Source: Aerophototrophica crusticola (GTDB taxonomy: Bacteria; Pseudomonadota; Alphaproteobacteria; Azospirillales; Azospirillaceae). From it: a DNA stretch of 64,000 nt. The notes under the pieces are model-generated. The model did not search any database, had not been told where the DNA came from, and saw only the letters and a list, made by a program, of their open reading frames with translations. A program made the position numbers and the translations under genes. The stretch spans positions 1 through 64,000 of the forward strand of contig MOEB01000024.1 in assembly GCA_001939945.1 (NCBI GenBank). The letters run 5' to 3'. Below are positions 7,803 to 15,750 of the stretch, piece after piece. Position 1 is the stretch's first letter. Each line of letters begins with the position of its first letter.

Positions 7803-9035
7803 TCAAAGGACAGTCATCGAAGAATCCACGTACTTTCGCACGCCTTCACCCGCTGTGACACCGGAGGCCATGCAGCCCTGCAGCAGGTACCCGCCGGTGG
7901 GCGCTTCCCAATCCAGCATCTCCCCACAGGCGAAGACGCCTGGCAGCTTCGTCAGCATCAGTCCCTCGTCCAGCTCCCCCAGCCGGATGCCGCCGGCGCT
8001 GGAGATGGCGCGGTCCAGGCCACGCACGCCGGTGAGGGGGATGGGCAACGCCTTGACCAGGGCGGCCACCGTGGCAGGGCGGGACAGGTCCTGGCCGTCG
8101 GCGAATTCCCGCAGCAGGGGCCCGGCGGGTGGGGCCAGGGACAGGCCCTTGCGCAGCCGGTTGGCCAGGCTGTCGGAGGGGGAGGAGCGGGCAAGCTTGT
8201 TCTGCACCTGGGCCAGGGTCAGGTCCGGCTTCAGGTCCAGGCTCACCACCGCTTGGCCCTCCCGCTCGATGGCGTCGCGGATGGGGGCAGACAGGGCGTA
8301 GAGGGGACCGCCCTCCAGCCCCGCCCTTGTCACCACCAGTTCCCCCGGCACGGTGCGGCCGGCGAAGGTGAGGGTGATGCGCTTCAGCGGCTCCCCTTCC
8401 GCCTTTTCCAGGAAGCCGGGGCTCCAGGCCAGGTCGAAACCGCTGTTGGACGGGCGGAAGGGCGCGATCCCCACGCCGGACCGGGCCAGCAGGGGCGCCC
8501 AGGAGCCATCGGACCCGAGGCGCGGCCAGCTCGCCCCGCCCAGGGCCAGGACCGTGGCGGCGGGGCGGATTTCCTTCGGCCCCTCGGGCGACTCCAGCCG
8601 CAGGGTGCCATCCGGCCCGAAGCCCAGCCAGCGGTGGCGCAGGTGGAATCGCACCCCCTGCCCCGCCAGCCGGTTCAGCCAGGCGCGCAGCAGGACGGAA
8701 GCCTTGAAGGTCTTGGGGAACACCCGGCCGGACGAGCCGACGAAGGTGGGAACGCCCAGCCCCTCGCACCAGGCCCGCAGGTCCGCGGGGGTGAAGCGCC
8801 GCAACAGCCTCTCAAACAGGGGCCGTGCCTCGCCATAGCGGGACAGGAAGCGGTCAAGCGGTTCGGAATGGGTGATGTTCAGGCCGCCGCGGCCGGCCAT
8901 CAGGAACTTGCGGCCCACCGACGGCATGGAGTCATAGACGTCCACCGCCAGCCCGGCTGCGGCCATCACCTCTGCCGCCATCAGCCCGGCCGGCCCGCCG
9001 CCGATGACGGCGACGTTCTTGCGCTTGTCGTCCAT
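7803..9035 (-). CDS. HI0933/BaiN-family NAD(P)/FAD-dependent flavoprotein
   Basis: 410 aa from the ATG at 9033-9035; a TTG four codons upstream is also possible. The N-terminus holds the dinucleotide-binding VAVIGGGPAGLMAAEV motif. The family-specific GRKFLMAGRGGLNITHSE follows at about residue 45-60, and the C-terminus carries the second FAD contact (GVFACGEMLDWEAPTGGYLL). This matches the PP_4765-like branch of the HI0933 flavoproteins, whose substrate is not established; relatives reduce or oxidise small organics. It has no operon partners: both neighbours are separated by gaps and unrelated in function. Confidence 0.85.
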   Translation of the reverse strand: MDDKRKNVAVIGGGPAGLMAAEVMAAAGLAVDVYDSMPSVGRKFLMAGRGGLNITHSEPLDRFLSRYGEARPLFERLLRRFTPADLRAWCEGLGVPTFVGSSGRVFPKTFKASVLLRAWLNRLAGQGVRFHLRHRWLGFGPDGTLRLESPEGPKEIRPAATVLALGGASWPRLGSDGSWAPLLARSGVGIAPFRPSNSGFDLAWSPGFLEKAEGEPLKRITLTFAGRTVPGELVVTRAGLEGGPLYALSAPIRDAIEREGQAVVSLDLKPDLTLAQVQNKLARSSPSDSLANRLRKGLSLAPPAGPLLREFADGQDLSRPATVAALVKALPIPLTGVRGLDRAISSAGGIRLGELDEGLMLTKLPGVFACGEMLDWEAPTGGYLLQGCMASGVTAGEGVRKYVDSSMTVL

Positions 9036-9182
9036 CTGAAATGCCAACGCCCGCCAACCCGAGACCCGGAGGCATCAGGTAGGCGGGCGCGGAGCCGCTG
9101 TAAAGCAGGATGTCGGCGGCCAGGAACTGGACGCCGACAAGGCCGGCGACTGAGGGCCCGGGCCGAAGCCCGGGCATGCGCG

Positions 9183-9542
9183 TCAGGCGCTGGTGATGGC
9201 GCGCTCGACCAGCTGGCCCAGGTGCTGGGTGCGCTTGGTCAGGCTCTGCAACACGTTGGAGATCTCCGCCGTGGCGGCGGCGGTCTGGCCGGACAGGTTC
9301 TTCACCTCACCCGCCACGACGGCGAAGCCCTTGCCCGCCTCACCGGCGCGGGCGGCCTCGATGGTGGCGTTCAGGGCCAGCAGGTTGGTCTGCTTGGCGA
9401 TGGCGTCGATCTGCTGGGCGACGGTGCCCACCTTCTCGATCTCGGTGCGCAGGCCTTCCAGCTCACGGCTGATCTCCTGCAGGGAGGAGGCGAGGTCGCT
9501 CTTGCTCACGCTCGCGATATTGGGATCGTTGCCGTACTTCAT
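9183..9542 (-). CDS. Stand-alone methyl-accepting chemotaxis signalling-tip protein
   Basis: 119 aa from the ATG at 9540-9542 ([13 protein letters not shown]). Almost the whole protein is the chemoreceptor cytoplasmic hairpin: one helix with heptads ([20 protein letters not shown]), the near-invariant tip [20 protein letters not shown], then [16 protein letters not shown] and the return helix to LVERAITSA. There is no sensor, HAMP or membrane segment, and the adaptation region is short. Such a tip should still bind CheW and CheA, so it could act as a soluble minimal receptor or a decoy. No other chemotaxis gene is in the window. The domain is certain; the role is inference. Confidence 0.8.
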   Translation of the reverse strand: MKYGNDPNIASVSKSDLASSLQEISRELEGLRTEIEKVGTVAQQIDAIAKQTNLLALNATIEAARAGEAGKGFAVVAGEVKNLSGQTAAATAEISNVLQSLTKRTQHLGQLVERAITSA

Positions 9543-9735
9543 CGCCGAACACCTGCGTCCGTTGGGGTGGTCTGGAGTCAATTGGGCGCCGCACCCGACC
9601 GGCGCGGCGCCCAACGTCTTACCACAAAGTCGTTGCCTTCTTTGTGATGATTTTCACCCAAGCCTAACCGAACGGGCTAAGCGGTCGCACCCCAACCCGG
9701 TGGCGGCAGCCATCGGTGGCCGGCGACCGCCGGCC

Positions 9736-9753
9736 CGCGCACACGTGTGCGCG
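9736..9753. repeat. Perfect 18-bp palindrome CGCGCACACGTGTGCGCG
   Basis: A perfect palindrome with an ACACGTGT core in the 258-base gap between the chemotaxis-tip gene and serA. It could be an operator for a dimeric regulator or part of the serA 3' structure. No matching copy was noticed elsewhere in the window. Confidence 0.5.
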
Positions 9754-9761
9754 CAAGCCAA

Positions 9762-9776
9762 GCCCGCGGAGCGGGC
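9762..9776 (-). terminator. Possible serA terminator hairpin
   Basis: GCCCGC (9762-9767) pairs with GCGGGC (9771-9776) over a 3-base loop, 25 bases after the serA stop codon. The stem is short and lacks a U-run; the 18-bp palindrome immediately beyond may add to it. Confidence 0.35.
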
Positions 9777-9800
9777 GCCCGGCGATTGAGGGAACGCGAA

Positions 9801-11378
9801 TTAGAAGCTCAGCTCCTTCGCCCGCACCACGCTCGGCAGGCCGCGGATGGTGCCCAGAAGGCCCTCGCCCATGGCCTGGTCCACGGACACAAGCGCGATG
9901 GCGTTGGCGCCAGGGGCGGTGCGGCCCAGGTGGAAGGTGGCGATGTTCACGCCCGCGTCGCCCAGGGTGGTGCCCAGCTTGCCGATGAAGCCCGGCTTGT
10001 CCTCGTTGCGGATGAACAGCATGTTCGGGGTGACTTCCGCCTCGATGGGGACCTCCTCGATCTCCACCAGGCGCGGCTTGTCGCCGCCGAACAGGGTGCC
10101 GGCCACGGACCGGGTGCGCTGCTCCGTCTGGACGATGACCCGGACCAGGGTCTGGTAGTCGCCCGCCAGCTCCCGCTTGGTCTCGCTCACCTTGATGTCC
10201 CGCTCTTTGCAGATGACGGGGGCGTTGACCATGTTCACCGACTCCATCAGGGGCGACAGCAGCCCCTTCAGCACGATGGCGGTCAGCGGGCGGGTGTTCA
10301 GCTCCGCCGCCTGGCCCTCATACTCGATGGTGACGGCCTTGATGCCCGTCTCGGTGATCTGGCCGGCGAAGCTGCCCAGCTGCTCGGCCAGCTTCATGTA
10401 GGGGCGCAGCTTCGGCGCGTCCTCCGCGCTGACGGACGGCATGTTCAGCGCGTTCACCACGGCGCCGGTCATCAGGTAGTCGGACATCTGCTCCGCCACC
10501 TGCAGGGCCACGTTCTCCTGCGCCTCGGTGGTGGAAGCACCCAGGTGGGGCGTGCAGATCACCTTCTCGTTGCCGAACAGCGGGTGCTCCTTGGCGGGCT
10601 CCACCGCGAACACGTCCAGCGCCGCGCCCGCCACGTGGCCGGCGTCCAGGGCGGCCTTCAGCGCCTCCTCCACGATCAGGCCGCCGCGGGCGCAGTTGAT
10701 GATGCGCACGCCGGGCTTGGTCTTGGCCAGGGCCTTGGCGTCCAGGATGTTCTTGGTCTGCTCGGTCAGGGGCGTGTGCAGGGTGATGAAGTCGGCCCGG
10801 CGCAGCAGGTCCTCCAGCTCCACCTTCTCCACGCCCAGCTCCTGCGCCCGCTCCGGCGACAGGAAGGGGTCGAAGGCGACCACCTTCATCTTCAGCCCCA
10901 CGGCCCGGTCGGCCACGATGCCGCCGATGTTGCCGCAGCCGATGACGCCCAGCACCTTGCCGTACAGCTCCACGCCCATGAAGCGGTTCTTCTCCCACTT
11001 GCCGGCGTGGGTGGAGGCGTTGGCGGCCGGGATTTCCCGGGCCAGCGCGAACATCATGGCGATGGCATGCTCCGCCGTGGTGATGGAGTTGCCGAAGGGC
11101 GTGTTCATCACCACCACGCCGCGGGCCGTGGCGGCGGGCACGTCCACGTTGTCGACGCCGATGCCGGCGCGGCCGACCACCTTCAGGTTGGTGGCGGCGG
11201 ACAGGATGTCCTTGGTCACCTTGGTGGCGGAGCGGATGGCGAGGCCGTCATACTCACCGATGATGGCCTTCAGCTCGTCCGGCTTCAGGCCGGTCTTGAC
11301 GTCCACCTCGAGGCCACGCTCGCGGAAGATCTCAACGGCGCGGGGGGACAGGCTGTCGGAAATGAGGACCTTGGGCAT
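9801..11378 (-). CDS. serA: D-3-phosphoglycerate dehydrogenase SerA
   Basis: 525 aa from the ATG at 11376-11378 (MPKVLISDSL); the open frame continues upstream into repeat DNA but without conserved sequence. It catalyses the first step of serine synthesis, 3-phosphoglycerate to 3-phosphohydroxypyruvate with NAD. The NAD-binding motif is GVIGCGNIGGIVADRA. Catalytic motifs are NCARGGLIVEE and TPHLGASTTEAQ. The length matches the long bacterial form with an intervening substrate-binding domain and a C-terminal ACT domain (NEDKPGFIGKLGTTLGDAGV), which usually mediates serine feedback. It lies 187 bases downstream of serC on the same strand. Confidence 0.97.
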   Translation of the reverse strand: MPKVLISDSLSPRAVEIFRERGLEVDVKTGLKPDELKAIIGEYDGLAIRSATKVTKDILSAATNLKVVGRAGIGVDNVDVPAATARGVVVMNTPFGNSITTAEHAIAMMFALAREIPAANASTHAGKWEKNRFMGVELYGKVLGVIGCGNIGGIVADRAVGLKMKVVAFDPFLSPERAQELGVEKVELEDLLRRADFITLHTPLTEQTKNILDAKALAKTKPGVRIINCARGGLIVEEALKAALDAGHVAGAALDVFAVEPAKEHPLFGNEKVICTPHLGASTTEAQENVALQVAEQMSDYLMTGAVVNALNMPSVSAEDAPKLRPYMKLAEQLGSFAGQITETGIKAVTIEYEGQAAELNTRPLTAIVLKGLLSPLMESVNMVNAPVICKERDIKVSETKRELAGDYQTLVRVIVQTEQRTRSVAGTLFGGDKPRLVEIEEVPIEAEVTPNMLFIRNEDKPGFIGKLGTTLGDAGVNIATFHLGRTAPGANAIALVSVDQAMGEGLLGTIRGLPSVVRAKELSF

Positions 11379-11412
11379 GGGACGGGTTCCTTGGGTCTGA
11401 GGCGGGGTTTCC

Positions 11413-11527
11413 CCCCTCACCCCGACCCTCTCCCCGGTGGGGAGAGGGGGAAATCGCGGTGGGGCCGACAAGCCCCCTCTCCCCGACGGGGAGAGGGAGG
11501 GGCCCGCGCAGCGGGAGGGTGAGGGGG
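11413..11527. repeat. REP-like compound palindrome (CCCTCACCC/CCTCTCCCC type) between serC and serA
   Basis: Two 10-bp hairpins, CCCTCTCCCC with GGGGAGAGGG, sit at 11426-11448 (loop GGT) and 11475-11497 (loop GAC). They are bracketed by outer arms CCCCTCACCC near 11413 and GGGTGAGGGG (11518-11527), so the whole block is a large inverted repeat. Sequences of this type are widespread intergenic repeats in Proteobacteria. It lies inside the serC-serA transcript and could set the ratio of the two messages. Confidence 0.75.
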
Positions 11528-11565
11528 TCCCCGGCGATCGGGTCAGGTCAGCGGATGCAAAAGGC

Positions 11566-12726
11566 TCAAGCCGGCTTCACCTGGGCGAAGGCCCAGTCCA
11601 GCCAGGGCAGCAAGGCCTGGATGTCGGCGTTCTCCACGGTGGCGCCGCCCCAGATGCGGATGCCCGGGGGCGCGTCGCGGTAAGAGGCGGCGTCCAGCGC
11701 GACCCCTTCCTTCTCCAGCAGGCCGGTCAGCTTCTTCGCCACCTCGGCCTGCGCCTCGGCCGGGAGGGCGGTGACCGCCGGGTCCACGATCTTCAGGCAG
11801 ATGGAGGTGCAGGAGCGGGTGGCCGGGTCCACCGGCAGGAAGTCAACCCAATCCGTCTTCGCCACCCAGTCGGCCACGGCCTTCAGGTTGGACTCGGAGC
11901 GGGCGACCAGCCCCTCCAGCCCGCCCACCGACTTGGCCCAGGTCAGGCCGTCGATGGCGTCTTCCACCGCGATCATGGAGGGGGTGTTGATCGTCTCCCC
12001 CTTGAAGATGCCCTCGACGACCTTGCCGTCCTTGGTCATGCGGAAGATCTTCGGCAGCGGCCAAGCGGGCTTGTAGCTCTCCAGCCGGGCGACGGCGCGG
12101 GGGCTCAGCACCAGCATGCCGTGGGCCGCCTCCCCGCCCAGCACCTTCTGCCAGGACCAGGTGACCACGTCGAGCTTCTGCCAGGGCAGGTCCATGGCGA
12201 AGGTGGCGGAGGTGGCGTCGCAGATGGTCAGCCCCTCGCGGTCGTCAGCGATCCAGTCGCCGTTGGGCACCCGCACGCCCGAGGTGGTCCCGTTCCAGGT
12301 GAAGACCACGTCGCGGCTGAAATCGACCTGGGCCAGGTCGGGCAGCGCGCCATAGCCGGCGGTCAGGCTGCGCACGTCCTGCAGCTTCAACTGCTTCACC
12401 ACGTCGGTGACCCAGTCCTTGCCGAAGCTTTCCCAGGCCAGCATGTCCACGCCGCGGGCCCCCAGCAGGGACCACAGGGCCATCTCTACGGCGCCGGTGT
12501 CGGAGGCGGGCACGATGCCGACGCGGTAGTCCGCGGGGATGCCCAGGATTTCCTTGGAGAGGGAGATCACCTGCTCCAGCTTGGCCTTGCCGGGCTTGGA
12601 GCGGTGGGAGCGGCCGACCAGGGCGCCCTTGAGCGCCTCGATGGTCCAGCCCGGGCGCTTGGCGCAGGGGCCGGACGAGAATTGCGGATTCGCGGGGCGA
12701 ACCGCGGGCTTCGGCGGAGCCAGCAT
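11566..12726 (-). CDS. serC: Phosphoserine aminotransferase SerC
   Basis: 386 aa from the ATG at 12724-12726, with GGAAGGAA about 8 bases upstream. It transaminates 3-phosphohydroxypyruvate to phosphoserine with PLP; the PLP lysine is in [13 protein letters not shown]. The N-terminal [15 protein letters not shown] and the [16 protein letters not shown] segment mark the alphaproteobacterial/archaeal-type SerC rather than the E. coli type. It also serves PLP synthesis in organisms with DXP-dependent vitamin B6 synthesis. serA follows on the same strand. Confidence 0.96.
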   Translation of the reverse strand: MLAPPKPAVRPANPQFSSGPCAKRPGWTIEALKGALVGRSHRSKPGKAKLEQVISLSKEILGIPADYRVGIVPASDTGAVEMALWSLLGARGVDMLAWESFGKDWVTDVVKQLKLQDVRSLTAGYGALPDLAQVDFSRDVVFTWNGTTSGVRVPNGDWIADDREGLTICDATSATFAMDLPWQKLDVVTWSWQKVLGGEAAHGMLVLSPRAVARLESYKPAWPLPKIFRMTKDGKVVEGIFKGETINTPSMIAVEDAIDGLTWAKSVGGLEGLVARSESNLKAVADWVAKTDWVDFLPVDPATRSCTSICLKIVDPAVTALPAEAQAEVAKKLTGLLEKEGVALDAASYRDAPPGIRIWGGATVENADIQALLPWLDWAFAQVKPA

Positions 12727-12751
12727 ATGGCTATTCCTTCCAGAATAGTAG

Positions 12752-12769
12752 CGCCCCGTTGGGGGGGCG
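12752..12769 (-). promoter_or_regulatory. Leader hairpin before serC (candidate serC RNA motif)
   Basis: CGCCCC (12752-12757) pairs with GGGGCG (12764-12769), and the serC ribosome-binding site follows within about 15 bases. A structured leader called the serC motif is known upstream of serC in alphaproteobacteria. I cannot fold or align this leader here, so membership is a guess from position and a single stem. Confidence 0.35.
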
Positions 12770-12888
12770 TGACCCGCCGCCGACCGTATGGAAAGTTGTG
12801 TTGGGCGTCAATCGCCAGAAGCCCTACCCCAGACAGATTTCTGCCATGCGCGGGCTGGGTGCGACACTTTATTACGATGCAGCCACCC

Positions 12889-14601
12889 TCACGCCGCCGT
12901 CGGGATCAGGGACCGTTCCACCAGCCCCGATTCCATCATGGCGTTGCACAGCTTGAAGTAGGCGTCGCGGCGTTCGCCGGCGCCGGGGAAGCGTTCCAGG
13001 TAGTTCAGGATGAATTCCGGCCGCTTCAGCGCCTGGGTGAGTTGGTCGGAGGCGAGCTGGCGGGCCCGCCCCTCCGGCAGGCCGGAGCAGAGGCGGACGA
13101 TGGCGATGATCCGGTCCGTGTAGGGGATGGACTGGTTGGCCAGGATTTCCGTCCGGATGGACTCGAAGATGGCGGCGTCCAGGATCTCCACCATCTCCCG
13201 CCGGTGCGCCGTGGGCATGCCGGATTGGGCGATGCGGCGGGCGAGGCCGGTCAGCGTCTTGATGGCTTCCATCCGGCTTCCCTGCTCCCGGATGATGTCC
13301 TCCGGCACGATGAAGCTGCGCAGGTAGGGGGCGATCTTGGCCTTCGGCGGCTCACCCGGCGCCTCTTCCGCCAGGGACAGGACGATCTCCGCCTTGGTCA
13401 CCACGCTGCGGGTGCCGGCGATCAGCTCCGCCATGGACTCGGGCTGGATCAGCCGGTCGGCGCGGGAAGCGAGCGCCTCCAAGACCTCCTCGTCCCGGGC
13501 CAGGCCGGGGGCGTTGGCGCGAAGGTAATGCAGCACCTCCACCGTCGCCTTCATCTCATCCCGCAGGCCGCGGTCGCTGCGCAGCGGCAGGCGGGCATGC
13601 AGGTGGCGCAGCAGGCCCTGGCGCAGCTCCGCCAGGGAACGGGGCAGCACACCCCGGGACAGCAGGGTGGACAGGGCCTTGATGCCGCCCGGGTGCTCCG
13701 TGGCGCTGCCGGGCTTGGCCAGGTTGCCGACATAGAGGTCGATGGCCTTCAGCACCAGGTCCATGCGGGTCTTCTCCTCCCCCGCCAGCTCCTTCAGGGC
13801 GAGGGGGGAGGCCAGGATCTCGGCCCCGATGCTGTCCAGCACCCGCATCTCCCGCACCGTCAGGTCGGGGGCCCAGAGGCGGAACAGCCGGTCCAGCTTC
13901 TCCGTCCAGGTCTTGGCGTCGGCCAAGTGGTGGGCCACGGCCCGGCAGAGCTTCAGCCCCACCTCGGGCCCGTTGCCGAGGGTCTTGGACAGGGCCAGCA
14001 GCCCGTCTGCCGGGATGGGCGGCGGGGGGTTGTTGCGGGAGGCCTGGAGCAGCTTGGTGACGCCGGCCTCGATCACCGCCATCAGTTCCTTCATGCGGGC
14101 GACGGCGGTCTGCTTGGTGCCGCGCACCTGCACGCTGGCGATGCGCTGGAGCGCGCCCTGGAGGGTGGTGCCGGCATTGTCCAGGGCCTTTGCATGCACC
14201 TCGTAGGTCAACACCTCCAGCGGGGTCAGGCGGCGCTCGTCCAGGTACTTGGCCAGGAAGGCGCGCATCACTTGGCGCTGCACGTCGCCCAGCAGATCCT
14301 CCGGCTTGTCGCACCAGGAGGCGTCGCGGCCCGGGTTGGCGCGGGCCAGGGGGTCCGTTTCCTGCACGCCGGAGCGCAGGCGCTTCACCATGGTGACGGT
14401 GGTGGAGAAGCCGTGGTCCCGGTAATCCATCCGCCGGACGAGCCGGATGCCGTCCACCTCGTTCCGCTGCACCAGCAGGGCGGCGGAAGGCTCAAGCTGC
14501 CGCAGGTCAGGGCTGTCCTTCACCAGCAGCCACGTGTCGCCGTGGAAGCTGTGAAGCTCATAGACCGTCTCGACGGTGCCGATCAGCGATTTGCCGTCCA
14601 C
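12889..14601 (-). CDS. Large alpha-helical protein of unknown function
   Basis: 570 aa starting at a GTG (14599-14601); a GGGGAC lies just before it and an AGGAG about 17 bases away. I recognise no domain. There is no signal peptide and no membrane segment. The first 70 residues look beta-rich (LIGTVETVYELHSF, WLLVKDSPDLRQLE); the rest is predicted mostly helical, with repeated Leu/Ala/Glu/Arg patterns and a Pro run at about 195 (NNPPPPIP). It is probably cytoplasmic. Codon use is like that of its neighbours, so it appears to be a resident gene. It stands alone: serC is 162 bases downstream on the same strand and the upstream gap holds an acetyltransferase remnant. Confidence 0.75.
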   Translation of the reverse strand: MDGKSLIGTVETVYELHSFHGDTWLLVKDSPDLRQLEPSAALLVQRNEVDGIRLVRRMDYRDHGFSTTVTMVKRLRSGVQETDPLARANPGRDASWCDKPEDLLGDVQRQVMRAFLAKYLDERRLTPLEVLTYEVHAKALDNAGTTLQGALQRIASVQVRGTKQTAVARMKELMAVIEAGVTKLLQASRNNPPPPIPADGLLALSKTLGNGPEVGLKLCRAVAHHLADAKTWTEKLDRLFRLWAPDLTVREMRVLDSIGAEILASPLALKELAGEEKTRMDLVLKAIDLYVGNLAKPGSATEHPGGIKALSTLLSRGVLPRSLAELRQGLLRHLHARLPLRSDRGLRDEMKATVEVLHYLRANAPGLARDEEVLEALASRADRLIQPESMAELIAGTRSVVTKAEIVLSLAEEAPGEPPKAKIAPYLRSFIVPEDIIREQGSRMEAIKTLTGLARRIAQSGMPTAHRREMVEILDAAIFESIRTEILANQSIPYTDRIIAIVRLCSGLPEGRARQLASDQLTQALKRPEFILNYLERFPGAGERRDAYFKLCNAMMESGLVERSLIPTAA

Positions 14602-14760
14602 GTCCCCGACCCAAGCTCCTGGACCCCGGCACGACCGGTCCGCGCATCGGCGGAATCGGGCGCGGGAAAGCGGCCGCTATCTTGCTGAAATCTCCTTTCG
14701 GGGTAAACCCAGTAATATTGCACGCGTGGGTTAATGTTCGGACAGAAAGCATCCCGACGG

Positions 14761-14855
14761 TCAGGCGACGGGGCCCGCCCGCACCATGGCCCGCGACGGG
14801 TCCGCCAGCGGGCCGAAGCCGAACGGGTGCACAAGCCATCGACCGCGCCCCAAAC
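14761..14855 (-). pseudogene. Degraded 3' end of a GNAT acetyltransferase gene
   Basis: Read on the minus strand this ends with FGFGPLADPSRAMVRAGPVA and a stop, matching FGFGPLADPSRVMVRPGPRI at the end of the intact acetyltransferase at 15296-15742. Just upstream, GATGGCTTGTGCACCCG aligns with the same gene's codons for His-Gly-Leu-Tyr-Arg-Gln but is one base short, so the frame is broken. Nothing recognisable of the rest of the gene remains. It is either the remnant of a paralogue or of a partial duplication. The remainder of the 365-base gap 14602-14966 shows no other gene. Confidence 0.7.
14783..14824. repeat. Direct repeat, left copy (acetyltransferase 3' end)
   Basis: 42 bases matching 15318-15359 at 40 positions, in the same orientation. 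Weaker similarity extends to about 14768-14840. Together the two copies flank the AT-rich small gene at 14967-15194. Confidence 0.85.
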
Positions 14856-14966
14856 ACCCATCCTGACAAACAGGCCTGTGTGTAGGGTCAAGCATAAAGG
14901 CTTGTGACGGCTCCATGGGGTTGCCATGTTGGCCGAAATGAACCTTAACGCGGGAATGAGCCAAGC

Positions 14967-15194
14967 ATGGATATCTCAAGAAACGCACTATGGCGCAAAA
15001 CAACCGACATTAAACGGCAGCACGCCGTCTTCGAACTCGTCCATGACAGCGCAATTCTTCTCGACATGGGCTTGTCTGACAATAATGTGATAGAAATTTG
15101 TTTTCATGGTGGAATTTGTTCAGCAACTATTGATTTGGAAGATCTCCTCTCCCTAATTGAGAACGGTAAGAAGCTGATTGATTCTGACCGTTGA
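14967..15194 (+). CDS. Small AT-rich hypothetical protein, probably acquired
   Basis: 75 aa from the ATG at 14967. I do not recognise a named family. The second half has alternating hydrophobic strands (AILLDMGLSDNNVIEICFHG) followed by a helix (DLEDLLSLIENGKKLIDSDR), suggesting a small alpha/beta fold; no signal peptide, no membrane segment. Its DNA is visibly richer in A+T than anything nearby, with codons such as TTT, AAT, ATA and AGA that neighbours avoid. It lies between two direct copies of an acetyltransferase 3' end. A weak GGGAATGAG precedes the start. The reading frame, coding pattern and composition support a real gene of foreign origin. Confidence 0.6.
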   Translation: MDISRNALWRKTTDIKRQHAVFELVHDSAILLDMGLSDNNVIEICFHGGICSATIDLEDLLSLIENGKKLIDSDR

Positions 15195-15295
15195 CAACAG
15201 CGTTACAGTTGGGAGAGACGCAAATGGTTTCGGTGGCTTCGGGCAGTGAAAGCTGAGCACTTGGCGTGTCGGCCGGAAGCCTGCCATGGAGCGGC

Positions 15296-15742
15296 TTAAA
15301 TACGGGGACCCGGCCGGACCATGACCCGCGACGGGTCCGCGAGCGGGCCGAAGCCGAACTGGCGGTACAGGCCGTGGGCATCCGCCGTGAACAGCATCCA
15401 GCGCCGCAGGTCCTGCAACTCCGGGTCGGACAAGGCAAAGCCCACCAGGAACTTGCCCAAGCCCCGGCCCCGCCAGGCATCGTCCACCCAGACATCGGCC
15501 AGGTAGGCGAAGGTGGCCCGGTCGGTGATGACGCGGCAGTAGCCGGCCTGCACGCCATCGGGGGCGTAGAGGCCGATGGGCAAGGCGTGGCGGGCGGCCC
15601 GCTCCACCCGCTCCCGCGCGATGCCCGGCGACCAGTAGCTGCCGCTGAGCCATGCGTGGATGCGGGCGAAGTCCAGCCGGTCCCGGTCGGTGGAGGCGAG
15701 AAAGCCGTCGGCGCGGCGTTCCTCGCGGATCGTCTCTAACAT
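15296..15742 (-). CDS. GNAT-family N-acetyltransferase
   Basis: 148 aa from the ATG at 15740-15742, preceded by GAGGGAAGG. It has the acetyl-CoA-binding motif VWVDDAWRGRGLGKFLVG (Q/RxxGxG/A type) in the middle and the common C-terminal HGLYRQFGFGPLADPSRVMV. It presumably acetylates an amine of a small molecule or peptide; the substrate is unknown. It is the last gene of a compact operon: the LysE exporter ends 8 bases upstream, then the PhzF-like enzyme and a RimL-type acetyltransferase. The 3' end of this gene is duplicated in degraded form at 14761-14855. Confidence 0.88.
   Translation of the reverse strand: MLETIREERRADGFLASTDRDRLDFARIHAWLSGSYWSPGIARERVERAARHALPIGLYAPDGVQAGYCRVITDRATFAYLADVWVDDAWRGRGLGKFLVGFALSDPELQDLRRWMLFTADAHGLYRQFGFGPLADPSRVMVRPGPRI
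15318..15359. repeat. Direct repeat, right copy (inside intact acetyltransferase)
   Basis: Partner of 14783-14824, 40 of 42 identical, 535 bases away. It lies within the last 15 codons of the intact acetyltransferase gene. Confidence 0.85.
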
Positions 15743-15750
15743 CCCTTCCC

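Noticed and set aside
9747-14688. Very long plus-strand frames opposite serA, serC and the 570-residue gene
   Set aside because: Composition (His, Gln, Gly, Leu runs) is that of antisense frames in high-GC DNA, and the minus-strand genes are certain or well supported.
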